A DNA stretch of 45,644 nt from contig QMIW01000029.1 in NCBI GenBank assembly GCA_024434165.1, positions 1 through 45,644 on the forward strand. Reading direction: 5' to 3'. The DNA comes from Chloroflexota bacterium (GTDB taxonomy: Bacteria > Chloroflexota > Anaerolineae > Anaerolineales > Villigracilaceae). Each line of letters begins with the position of its first letter. Position 1 is the stretch's first letter. Both the position numbers and the translations under genes were made by a program. The notes beneath the pieces are model-generated. The model made no database searches. It was given only the letters and a program-made list of their open reading frames with translations, and was not told where the DNA came from. Below are positions 8,921-16,116 of the stretch, one piece after another.

Positions 8921-9013
8921 GTCATTGCGAGGGCGCTCTTGCTCTTTGCCCGAAGCAATCTCCTGATAATTGTGAGGTTGCTTCGTCGGGAAGATCACCC
9001 TCCTCGCAACGAC
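8921..9013. repeat. GTCATTGCGAGG palindromic intergenic element
   Basis: The element begins GTCATTGCGAGGGC and ends CCTCGCAACGAC, with an inner inverted pair CGAAGCAATCTC and GAGGTTGCTTCG. Similar GTCATTGCGAG elements occur at 11065-11147 and, as a half copy, at 13628-13660. This word is known as a dispersed MITE-like repeat in several bacterial groups. Confidence 0.8.
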
Positions 9014-9014
9014 A

Positions 9015-10448
9015 TTAATGGACTCCAAACAATTTCAAAATCACTTGCCATGAAATAGCAGGCGATGATAATGCAAAGAATATCCAGCCAATGACGACGA
9101 AATGAAAGGTGAACAAAATGCCACTGATATTGAGCGCGGCTTGTCTTGTTGGCGTCGTCGCCCATGCGGCGGCTTTGACTTTGGTCATATCATTCCAGCG
9201 GTTGTGGATGAAGAGTCCCAGCCCGTGCCATAAGCCCCAGAGGGTGAAGTTCCAGGTCACGCCGTGCCAGAAGCCGATCAGCAGCATGGTGGCGACTTGG
9301 GTCAGCAGAATCATCATCGGGATAGAAAGCGGTTTCTGCCAAGACCTGAGCCAGCGGGTGATGGGATTAAAGAAGTAAGCGCGGAACCACTGCGTGAGAG
9401 TCATGTGCCAGTTGTTCCAGAATTGAGTCAGGTTGGGTTTGAGGTAGGGCGAGGCGAAATTTTCAGGGAGTTTGATTCCGAGCAGCTGCGCGATGCCGAG
9501 AGCAATGTCGGTGTAGCCGCTGAAGTCGAAGTAAATTTGAAAGGCGTAGGCATAGACGATGACCCACATCCAAAACGTCGAGGTGACTTGGGTTGCGTTG
9601 GTGTCGTTCAGGGCAATGAGCGCCAGCGCATCCGCGATGACGAATTTTTTGAATAAGCCGAGGAGTAGGCGTTGACCTGCGGAATAGAAGGTTTCAAGAT
9701 TCAGACCTGCAAAGGGAGCGCGCAAGTCTTTGATGAAACGTTCGAGGCGGTCAATGGGACCGGCGGCGAAGGCGGGGAAGAAGATGACATAGGTGATGAA
9801 CTCGCCCACGTCTACGGAGGGGAAGCGACCGGATTGTTTATCACGGATAGTGTGGATGAGACGAAAAGCGACGTAGGAGAATCCCAGCCAACGAAAGTCA
9901 TTCGCAGAGACGTTGGTCAGTGATTGACCGGAGAGTGTGCGAAGGAAAGATGCGAGCCAGAGAGATAGGTCGGGAATTTTGATGAGTAGAAAAAGCCCGA
10001 TGGTTAGAACCAGAACCACCGTTAAGAAAGAAGCGCTGAAACGTGTCAGACGAGATAAAACTATCAGCGTCAGTCCAGTCACCAAAAAGATGAGGAGAGT
10101 CGTTTCGAGTTGGGGCGGGCGTGAGGCGGTGAGGAGTTGAAAGTCTGTGGAGAGGAAGCGGGTGAGGTTGAGGAGTAGGACGACGCCAGCGACGACGGCG
10201 AGGATGATGATGTTTTTGCGTTGCTTGCGGGTTTCGTCGTCGGCGGTGATGAACCAGGTGAGGACGACGAGGACGAGTGTGGCGAGGGGAGTGAAGAAGT
10301 CGGCGCCGCGGATGGGGAGGGCGGGTTGCAGCCAGAAGATGACGACGACGCTGGCGATGAGCATGAACCACGTTCTGCCATGGGTGCGGAAGGTCGTTGC
10401 CCAGAGGAGCGAGGCGGCGGCGAGAATCAGGATGTTTTCAAGCGCCAT
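9015..10448 (-). CDS. MBOAT-family membrane O-acyltransferase (AlgI/DltB-like), lacking a C-terminal tail helix
   Basis: The 477-residue polytopic protein shows the MBOAT core: FDFSGYTDIALGIAQLLGI, the FWNNWHMTLTQWFRAY block, and the catalytic histidine block FWHGVTWNFTLWGLWHG (H395). It would carry an acyl group from a cytosolic carrier across the membrane to an extracytoplasmic partner. Its start codon directly follows the stop of the 38-residue microprotein gene. It ends at LKLFGVH, without the extra helix and the aromatic-Ile-Tyr tail that the second MBOAT (14716-16113) has. That tail is supplied by the microprotein. Substrate unknown. Confidence 0.93.
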   Translation of the reverse strand: MALENILILAAASLLWATTFRTHGRTWFMLIASVVVIFWLQPALPIRGADFFTPLATLVLVVLTWFITADDETRKQRKNIIILAVVAGVVLLLNLTRFLSTDFQLLTASRPPQLETTLLIFLVTGLTLIVLSRLTRFSASFLTVVLVLTIGLFLLIKIPDLSLWLASFLRTLSGQSLTNVSANDFRWLGFSYVAFRLIHTIRDKQSGRFPSVDVGEFITYVIFFPAFAAGPIDRLERFIKDLRAPFAGLNLETFYSAGQRLLLGLFKKFVIADALALIALNDTNATQVTSTFWMWVIVYAYAFQIYFDFSGYTDIALGIAQLLGIKLPENFASPYLKPNLTQFWNNWHMTLTQWFRAYFFNPITRWLRSWQKPLSIPMMILLTQVATMLLIGFWHGVTWNFTLWGLWHGLGLFIHNRWNDMTKVKAAAWATTPTRQAALNISGILFTFHFVVIGWIFFALSSPAISWQVILKLFGVH

Positions 10449-10565
10449 TTAGAAGCCTTGATAGATCCACGTCGGGCTCGAGTCTGCGGTGAAGATGACG
10501 AGGGCGATGAGGATGAGGCAGAGGAGGAGGGCGAGGAGGTTTTCGCGGGTGAAGATTTGTTTCAT
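10449..10565 (-). CDS. DltX-like one-helix microprotein (38 residues) ending in WIYQGF
   Basis: A 39-codon reading frame, read by hand, lies between the lipoprotein and MBOAT genes; its TAA is immediately followed by the MBOAT ATG. The product starts MKQIFTREN, has one hydrophobic helix (residues about 10-26), then DSSPT and the terminal W33-I-Y-Q-G-F38. DltX, the microprotein of D-alanylation operons, has the same size class, one helix and a C-terminal FIYNEF-type motif that is proposed to relay the acyl group between DltB and DltD. The second MBOAT in this window carries the same kind of tail (FIYFQF) fused to itself. No Shine-Dalgarno is obvious. Identification rests on position, topology and tail motif. 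Confidence 0.78.
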   Translation of the reverse strand: MKQIFTRENLLALLLCLILIALVIFTADSSPTWIYQGF

Positions 10566-10570
10566 GTTTT

Positions 10571-10650
10571 TTAACCACGAAGGGTCACAAAGGTACACGA
10601 AGGAAGAGCTTTAAAACCTTAGTGACACTTCGTGACCCTTTGTGGTAAAT
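10571..10650. repeat. CCACGAAGGGTCACAAAGG inverted repeat
   Basis: ACCACGAAGGGTCACAAAG on the left is mirrored by CTTCGTGACCCTTTGTGGT on the right, with an AT-rich centre. It occupies the whole spacer between the lipoprotein and microprotein genes. Related inverted repeats occur at 16924-16995 and 20064-20129. Confidence 0.75.
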
Positions 10651-10654
10651 GTTT

Positions 10655-11041
10655 TTAACGTACGCCGCAGACGAGCCAGTCCCCGTCTTGTTCGATGACT
10701 TCGTAGGTGCGGTCGGCGAGGTCGAGGGATTGAGGTTCGCCGTTGTAGCTCATGTTGAGCATGCCCGTGCAGTCGACGAGGGTTTTGTCGCCATCTGCCC
10801 CAGATTCGGCACAGGACATTTCGTCTATGGTGACTTCGACGAGGGCGAAGGAGTCGAGCTCGATCAGGGCGTCATCTTCCCAGTCGGCGCAGGAGTTGGA
10901 GATGAGGGCGGCTTGGTCTTTGCTTGCAAGGGCGGTGATGTAGCCTTCAACGGCGGTGGTTGCTCCGCCCGAAGCGGATGCGCCGCAGGCGGAAAGGAGA
11001 ATGCTCAGGGCGAGCATGAGAATAGTGAGTTTGGTGCGCAC
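10655..11041 (-). CDS. Small secreted lipoprotein of unknown function
   Basis: I choose the GTG at 11041 because GGAGG stands 5 nt upstream; the ATG at 11053 would place that ribosome site inside the gene. The 128-residue product has a signal peptide with lipobox LLSAC, then a single small domain starting TTAVEGYITALASKDQAAL. This resembles NTF2/DUF4878-like lipoproteins. Three or four cysteines in the mature part (NSCADW, EMSCAES, VDCTGM, WLVCGVR) could form disulfides. It is the first gene of the minus-strand acyl-transfer cluster, separated by an inverted repeat. A link to acyl transfer is only positional. Confidence 0.8.
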   Translation of the reverse strand: MRTKLTILMLALSILLSACGASASGGATTAVEGYITALASKDQAALISNSCADWEDDALIELDSFALVEVTIDEMSCAESGADGDKTLVDCTGMLNMSYNGEPQSLDLADRTYEVIEQDGDWLVCGVR

Positions 11042-11064
11042 AGGTTCCTCCATGGGTTAATTAC

Positions 11065-11147
11065 GTCATTGCGAGCGGCGCCTCGCGCCACGAAGCAATC
11101 CCCAAGCGTATTCATGAGATTGCTTCGGGCTTCGCCCTCGCAATGAC
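11065..11147. repeat. GTCATTGCGAG palindromic element, complete copy
   Basis: The element begins GTCATTGCGAGCGG and ends CCTCGCAATGAC, with the inner pair CGAAGCAATC and GAGATTGCTTCG. It lies in the divergent gap between the lipoprotein gene and the ASCH gene. It is the cleanest of the copies in this window. Confidence 0.85.
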
Positions 11148-11200
11148 GGATACGAGGGCGGATTATAGCATGGAGGGATATAGGGGAATTTCGATGGGTT

Positions 11201-11206
11201 TATAAT
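11201..11206 (+). promoter_or_regulatory. Possible -10 box for the ASCH gene
   Basis: A perfect TATAAT lies 25 bp before the ATG at 11232, leaving room for a short leader containing AAAGGAGG (11219-11226). No convincing -35 box is seen, so this is a weak call. Confidence 0.35.
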
Positions 11207-11231
11207 CTTTGAAAATACAAAGGAGGTTTCC

Positions 11232-11636
11232 ATGAAGGCAATTACTGTTCGTCAACCATGGGCATGGGCAATTATCCATGCCGGAAAAGATGTCGAAAAC
11301 CGAAGCTGGAAAACAAACTTACGCGGCAAAGTTGCAATTCATGCTGGTGCAGGAATGACCCGGGCAGAATATGAAGAGGGGTGCAAAAGTATTCTCAGAC
11401 GTAAACCTAAAATCAAAATACCTGCATATGAAGAAATGGTAAGAGGTGCAATAATTGGTACAGTTGAGATCGTGGACTGTGTTGAAAAACCCAACTCCTC
11501 CTGGCATGCTAAAGGACTAATCGGATTTGTTTTGGCGCGTCCTAAGAAATTGCCCAAGCCAATTCCATGTAAAGGCGCTTTGAATTTTTGGAATGTCCCT
11601 AAAAGCATCGAAACTCGCATAACAAAGCCAAAATAA
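11232..11636 (+). CDS. ASCH-domain protein
   Basis: The 134-residue protein starts at ATG 11232 behind a strong Shine-Dalgarno (AAAGGAGG). The N-terminal MKAITVRQPWAWAIIHAGKD, followed by ENRSWKTNLRG and VAIHAG, is typical of the ASCH fold, a PUA-like beta barrel that binds RNA or modified nucleosides. The C-terminal part ends CKGALNFWNVP, also family-typical. ASCH proteins include RNA-processing and N4-acetylcytidine hydrolase members; which type this is cannot be told. Its codon use looks more AT-rich than the neighbours, and it stands alone on the plus strand between repeat-rich gaps, so lateral acquisition is possible. Confidence 0.9.
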   Translation: MKAITVRQPWAWAIIHAGKDVENRSWKTNLRGKVAIHAGAGMTRAEYEEGCKSILRRKPKIKIPAYEEMVRGAIIGTVEIVDCVEKPNSSWHAKGLIGFVLARPKKLPKPIPCKGALNFWNVPKSIETRITKPK

Positions 11637-11679
11637 CATCCCCTGACTTATTTCCCGCCCCGAATATCCATCCACGAAT

Positions 11680-11748
11680 GGGTCGCGAATGCACGAATAT
11701 GGGCGGACTCCATTCGTTCATTCGTGGTTTTATTCGTGGACGGTTTTT
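11680..11748. repeat. CACGAAT dispersed repeat, copy A
   Basis: About 69 bp containing GCACGAATATGGGCGGACTC and CATTCGTTCATTCGTGG. A closely similar copy in the same orientation lies at 12748-12816. Inner CCACGAAT/ATTCGTGG words can pair. The copy overlaps the last codons and stop of the reductase gene (11730-11748). Confidence 0.85.
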
Positions 11749-12653
11749 ATAGCCTTCTGACTCTTCGCCAAAATCATCTTCCCCAACAACTCCGTCTTCG
11801 GAACTTCCATCTGCATAGAATTGGCAATGCGCGCAATTTCAAGGTTAAGCGACTCGATCTCGGTTTTCCTGCCTGCTTGAATATCCTGCAACGTGGAGAT
11901 GAGTTGACCGTCTGACCGTTTGCTGATGGCAAGGAGCTGCTCCATGATCTCGGCTTGGGTCAGGTTGACCTGCAACTTTCCCATCAACATCACACATTCC
12001 CGAATAACTTCCGCAGCCATTTCGCGGACGCTTTCATCGCGGATGAAAATGCCATTATCCACTTCGAGCAAGGGACAGATCGAATTGAACACGGCATTGA
12101 TGATGGCTTTTTTCCAGACCTCGCGTTGAATATCCGCTTCGGCGCGGAAGGGGAATCCGTCTGTGTGCAAGGCGGAGATGCAATGGTTGAGTCCCGCCTC
12201 GTCGCCACGGATGATTCCAATCGGGGAGGCTGTGATCGGACGGAAGCGAAATTCATTTTCGGAAGCCGCCTGACTGGTCGCATAGAGAACGCAGCGATAG
12301 ACCTGAGAAAAGTCCGCGTTTAGGAAGGGTGTTTCGACGCCGACTCCGTTTTGGAGGAGGATGATCGGTGAGTCCGCGGTCTTTCCCCGCAGTTGAGCGG
12401 CAATAGATTCATTGGCATAGGATTTGGCGGTGATGACGAGAATCCCTTCGAGGCGGGGAAGTTTCGATAAGGAAATCGTTTCGATGGAGGCTTTGATCTG
12501 GTTTTCCGCCATACCTACAGTGACTTGAATCATAGTCTTGTCGATATCGTCCCTGCTGGTGCGGACTGCGATCACTTTCTTCCCTGCATGAACGAGGTTT
12601 GCGGCGAGTGCGAAGCCGATGGTCCCTGAACCGAGAATGTATATGGTTTCCAT
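11730..12653 (-). CDS. Ketopantoate reductase (PanE/ApbA)-family dehydrogenase
   Basis: The 307-residue protein starts at ATG 12653 behind AAAGGACA. The first strand METIYILGSGTIGFALAANL is a Rossmann NADP-binding site. NGVGVETPF and the helical C-terminal domain with KKAIINAVFNSICPLLEV fit the ketopantoate reductase family, where the lysine of such a motif is catalytic. Known members reduce 2-dehydropantoate to pantoate for coenzyme A; many paralogues act on other 2-oxo acids. No other pantothenate genes are near. The final residues (KTVHE) are encoded within a dispersed repeat. The gene is flanked by two direct copies of that repeat. Confidence 0.88.
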   Translation of the reverse strand: METIYILGSGTIGFALAANLVHAGKKVIAVRTSRDDIDKTMIQVTVGMAENQIKASIETISLSKLPRLEGILVITAKSYANESIAAQLRGKTADSPIILLQNGVGVETPFLNADFSQVYRCVLYATSQAASENEFRFRPITASPIGIIRGDEAGLNHCISALHTDGFPFRAEADIQREVWKKAIINAVFNSICPLLEVDNGIFIRDESVREMAAEVIRECVMLMGKLQVNLTQAEIMEQLLAISKRSDGQLISTLQDIQAGRKTEIESLNLEIARIANSMQMEVPKTELLGKMILAKSQKAIKTVHE

Positions 12654-12747
12654 GATTTGTCCTTTAGCACAATGATAAAACACGTTTATGCTTGGATCAA
12701 TCTCCTTCTTGAAACAACCATCCCCGAATACCCTCCGGGTATGATGT

Positions 12748-12816
12748 GGGTCACGAATGCACGAATATGGGCGGGCTCCATTCGTTCATTCGTAGGTTTA
12801 TTCATGGATGGTTTCT
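12748..12816. repeat. CACGAAT dispersed repeat, copy B
   Basis: Matches copy A (11680-11748) over about 69 bp with roughly nine differences, in the same orientation. Together they bracket the reductase gene. This copy lies in the leader of the prenol kinase-like gene. Confidence 0.85.
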
Positions 12817-12895
12817 CTCCATAAAACAACCACTCCCATCAATTCGGGGTAAACTACCCAACAAAGCGGTTACCAAACTACCTCTGGAGTCTTCC

Positions 12896-13597
12896 ATGAA
12901 CAACCTCATTGCCCTGATCCTCACCTTTGCCCTTTCCCTCATCTTCCTCCGCTCCATGGACTTCATCGCCCATCGCGGGTGGATGGATAGCAAACTCAGC
13001 CGCAAGGTCATTCACATTGGCACAGGTCCGCTGTTTGTGCTGTGCTGGTTTCTGTTCAACGACGACCCGTCCGCGCGGTGGCTGGCGGCGTTGGTGCCGT
13101 TTGCCATCACGGCGCAGTTCGCGTTGATCGGCTTGGGCGTGATCAAAGACGAAGCCTCGGTCAAAGCCATGTCCCGCACGGGCGACCCGAGGGAGATTCT
13201 GCGCGGTCCGCTGTATTACGGGATCATGTTCGTGGCGCTGACCATCGTCTATTGGAAAGATTCCCCCATCGGCATCATTGCTCTGATGATGATGTGCGGC
13301 GGCGATGGCATTGCCGATATCGTCGGCAGGAAGTTCGCTTCGGCGAGACTGCCCTGGAGCAGGGACAAATCTGTGGCGGGGACGGCAAGCGTCTTTCTTG
13401 GGGGATGGCTGATGTCTGCGGCGATGATTTTTATCTATGTGACGGCGGGGGTCTTCGAAGGAACGATTGCCAATTACCTTTTACCCATTACCGCCATTTC
13501 ATTGGTGGGTGCGCTGGTCGAGTCGCTGCATTACAAGGATATTGACAACATCAGCATGACGCTTGCCTCCGCACTCATGGGACATTGGTTCTTTTAG
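12896..13597 (+). CDS. Phytol/dolichol kinase-like integral membrane protein
   Basis: I start at ATG 12896, which has CTGGAG upstream and begins directly with a membrane helix; longer in-frame starts would lie in repeat DNA. The 233-residue protein has about six to seven helices, the motifs SRKVIHIGTG, GGDGIADIVGRKF and DKSVAGTASVF. These are typical of the CTP-dependent phytol/farnesol/dolichol kinase family related to CDP-diglyceride synthases. It would phosphorylate a prenol at the membrane. The gene stands alone on the plus strand, facing the second MBOAT cluster. Exact substrate unknown. Confidence 0.88.
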   Translation: MNNLIALILTFALSLIFLRSMDFIAHRGWMDSKLSRKVIHIGTGPLFVLCWFLFNDDPSARWLAALVPFAITAQFALIGLGVIKDEASVKAMSRTGDPREILRGPLYYGIMFVALTIVYWKDSPIGIIALMMMCGGDGIADIVGRKFASARLPWSRDKSVAGTASVFLGGWLMSAAMIFIYVTAGVFEGTIANYLLPITAISLVGALVESLHYKDIDNISMTLASALMGHWFF

Positions 13598-13627
13598 GAT
13601 AAGTTCCTTCACCCTCTCCAAAATGAT

Positions 13628-13660
13628 GTCATTGCGAGGGTGGTTTTCCCGAAGCAACGG
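13628..13660. repeat. Half copy of the GTCATTGCGAG element
   Basis: GTCATTGCGAGGGTGG and CGAAGCAACGG match the left half of the complete elements at 8921 and 11065, but the right half is missing. It lies between two convergent genes. Confidence 0.65.
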
Positions 13661-13690
13661 CATGAGGGAGAAGGAACTGCATAACGTGAG

Positions 13691-14707
13691 TTAATCGGTA
13701 AAAATTTCTTTTAATCCCTCGGCAACCAGTTGGGTGAAGAGGATTTTGCCTTCCTCGTTCAGATGGACAACGTCGCGGAAGAGGTCGCGGGTGAAGCGCG
13801 GGTCGTCGCCGAAATCGAGCAGGTACGCATCCTGTTCTTTCAAGTAGGTTCGCAGTGATTCGAGATATTCTGCCAGCCTGGAATCACTGGCTGAGTCGGC
13901 GGTCTCCACCTTGATGCGGACAAAAACCAGTTTGATGCCGTTCTCCTGTGCGATGCGAATCATCTCCGGCAGGTAGGAATCGCCGACCTGCGAAGCGAAA
14001 TCCAGCCGCTCCGGGGTGTAGAGATACGACTCCGCCGCGCCGACCGCATCCACGAGGGCTTGGGGTTCGAGGTCTGCGCCGGCGAAGATGTCGCCGAGGG
14101 AGTAGTCCACGCAGTTTTTGTCGCAGCCGAATATGGGCGGGAGGAGGTAGCGGATGCCTGCGTCAATGCGGCTGCGGATTTGCGTGCGAGTCACATAGAG
14201 CGGGAAATATTTTTCGGCGGCGCGTTCCAGCGGGTTCATCAGATTGACGAACGATTTTTGGATGAAAAGCGGCTCGTTGCGGCGCGCGTATTCGTCCACC
14301 AGTTCAAAGTAACTGCCGTGGACGCGGTATCCCGGCGCGGTCAGGATGGAGTCGCGGAAGACGATCAAAACGTATTCGGGTTTGTAGGTTGACTCGGCGA
14401 TGTTGTTCTTCAGGATGAGGTACCAAAGCGCGGATGCCGAGCCGGGGATGGCGATCTTGTAAACGGACTTTCCGGTTTGTTCTGCCAGCGCTTCGGTATC
14501 CAGACCGAGTTCGAGGGTCGAGTCGCCCATGACGACGATTTGCGGCTGGCGCTCCTCCAGGTATTTCAGATGGTCAGTGCGGACGCGCCGGTCGGTGACG
14601 GGACCCGGTTCGCGGGGAAAGGTCAGGTCGTAGGAGGGCGGGAGCAGAATCGAAGCGACGATCAGGAGGATGGTCAGGATCAGCCCGAATTTAAGAAAGA
14701 AGCGCAT
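13691..14707 (-). CDS. Membrane-anchored SGNH-hydrolase-like acyltransferase partner of the second MBOAT
   Basis: The 338-residue protein has one N-terminal helix (residues about 5-23), then an exported SGNH domain with the nucleophile block VMGDSTLELGL (S63), the second block IAIPGSASALWY and the C-terminal block FRDVVHLNEEGKIL carrying Asp and His. The start at 14707 follows the MBOAT stop by 8 bp and has AGGGA upstream, so the pair is surely co-transcribed. As in DltB/DltD and AlgI/AlgJ pairs, the MBOAT would deliver the acyl group and this protein would place it on an external acceptor. Confidence 0.88.
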   Translation of the reverse strand: MRFFLKFGLILTILLIVASILLPPSYDLTFPREPGPVTDRRVRTDHLKYLEERQPQIVVMGDSTLELGLDTEALAEQTGKSVYKIAIPGSASALWYLILKNNIAESTYKPEYVLIVFRDSILTAPGYRVHGSYFELVDEYARRNEPLFIQKSFVNLMNPLERAAEKYFPLYVTRTQIRSRIDAGIRYLLPPIFGCDKNCVDYSLGDIFAGADLEPQALVDAVGAAESYLYTPERLDFASQVGDSYLPEMIRIAQENGIKLVFVRIKVETADSASDSRLAEYLESLRTYLKEQDAYLLDFGDDPRFTRDLFRDVVHLNEEGKILFTQLVAEGLKEIFTD

Positions 14708-14715
14708 GTCGGTCC

Positions 14716-16113
14716 CTAAAACTGGAAGTAGATGAAGTCCGAATTCGTCGAGTTGACGTAAATCACAATCAGGGCGGCGGCGATGGCGTAAAAGGCGGCT
14801 TGGAGCCAGGTGCCTTTGGCGTGTTGGTCAATGAGGTGGTTCACCAACAACGGAATGGAGTACGCCAGCGCAGCCGTAAAGGTGATGAGGGCAAGCACGA
14901 ATTCGCTCCGGCTTGGGATGAACGGCGAGTGGATGAAAATGTTGACCAGCCAGTCGAGCGACGGCGCGCGGAACATCATCCAGCCGAAGACGATGAAGGC
15001 AAACATCGCCAGCCAGGCGAAGAAGGTCGTGATTTTGGAGGCGGGCTTCCAGTCGCCGCGGATGCCGATGAGCTGGTAGGCGGCGATGAGCGCGCCGTAA
15101 TACAAACCCCAGACGACGAAGTTCAACCCCGCGCCGTGCCACAGCCCGCTGACGAACATGGTCGCCAGCGGCGGGATGGACATGGCGAGTTTTTCGTTCA
15201 GTTTGAAGCGCAGTAAAGCGCGGCGGATGGGGAAGAAGACGTAATCCCTGAGCCAGGTCGAGAGGCTGATGTGCCAGCGGTTCCAAAAGTCGGTGGGGGT
15301 GAGGGAAAGGTAAGGCTGGCGGAAGTTTTCGACGGTGTTGAAACCCAGCAGAAATGCGATGCCGCGCGAAAGGTCGGTGTAGGCGGAGAAGTCGGCGAGG
15401 ATCTGCAGGGTATAGCCAAGCGCTCCGCTCAACAACAACAGACCCGACGGCTGGGCAAACCCAAAGACGCGGTCCACCAGGATCTGCACGCTGTTGGCGA
15501 CGACCAGTTTTTTGAAGAAGCCCATCAGGATCAAAGGAAAGGCTTGCGCAAGGTTTTCGGTCTTCCAACGGCGTGCGGCTTCGAATTGCGGCAGCAAATT
15601 TTGCGGGCGGTCAATGGGACCCGCGACAATCTGCGGGAAGAAGGAAACGTACAAGGCAAAGTCCACGAGCGAATGGGTCGGTTTGAGCGTCCCGCGCGAA
15701 ACATCCAGCATGTAGCCCAGTTTTTTCAGCGTGAAGAAGGAAAGCCCGGCGGGGAGCAGGATGCTCGCCAGGAACAGGTCCGGCTCGACGCCGAGCGCGG
15801 TGAGAAACGCAATGACATCGTCCGCGAAAAAGTTGTAATACTTGAAGAAGGCGAGTACGCCCAAATTGAGGAACAGGCTGAGCCAAAGGAAAGAACGCCT
15901 GCGTTCGGGCTGGAATGCCATGCCGCGCGCAAGCGCGAAATCCGCGAGGGTGGATGCGCCCAGCAAAACGGCATACCAAACCTGTAACGAGCCGTAAAAA
16001 TAATAACCCGCCGCCAGCAAAAGCAGGTTTTGCCAGCGGCGTTCGCGCACCGTCCAGTAGAGAACAAAGACGATGAAAAAGAAAAGCAGAAAGTCGTAAC
16101 TGGTGAACGCCAT
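14716..16113 (-). CDS. Second MBOAT acyltransferase, with a fused C-terminal helix and FIYFQF tail
   Basis: The 465-residue polytopic protein has the MBOAT core: LADFSAYTDLSRGIAFLLGF, WNRWHISLSTWLRDYVF and the catalytic block LWHGAGLNFVVWGLYYG (H326). It ends with an additional hydrophobic helix and the residues NSTNSDFIYFQF-stop. That tail is equivalent in topology and motif to the microprotein encoded upstream of the first MBOAT. The start follows the stop of the PIG-L deacetylase gene by 3 bp. It forms an operon deacetylase - MBOAT - SGNH. No acyl-AMP ligase or carrier lies in this cluster, so it may use acyl-CoA or share the carrier of the first cluster. Confidence 0.94.
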   Translation of the reverse strand: MAFTSYDFLLFFFIVFVLYWTVRERRWQNLLLLAAGYYFYGSLQVWYAVLLGASTLADFALARGMAFQPERRRSFLWLSLFLNLGVLAFFKYYNFFADDVIAFLTALGVEPDLFLASILLPAGLSFFTLKKLGYMLDVSRGTLKPTHSLVDFALYVSFFPQIVAGPIDRPQNLLPQFEAARRWKTENLAQAFPLILMGFFKKLVVANSVQILVDRVFGFAQPSGLLLLSGALGYTLQILADFSAYTDLSRGIAFLLGFNTVENFRQPYLSLTPTDFWNRWHISLSTWLRDYVFFPIRRALLRFKLNEKLAMSIPPLATMFVSGLWHGAGLNFVVWGLYYGALIAAYQLIGIRGDWKPASKITTFFAWLAMFAFIVFGWMMFRAPSLDWLVNIFIHSPFIPSRSEFVLALITFTAALAYSIPLLVNHLIDQHAKGTWLQAAFYAIAAALIVIYVNSTNSDFIYFQF

Positions 16114-16116
16114 GCC

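Noticed and set aside
12746-12895. Upstream extension of the prenol kinase-like protein
   Set aside because: It is encoded by dispersed repeat DNA and lacks membrane or family features. ATG 12896 fits the family start.
15271-15987. Plus-strand frame of 238 codons opposite MBOAT2
   Set aside because: The composition is very Glu/Gln/Arg/Gly-rich and hydrophilic, a typical shadow of a membrane protein gene.
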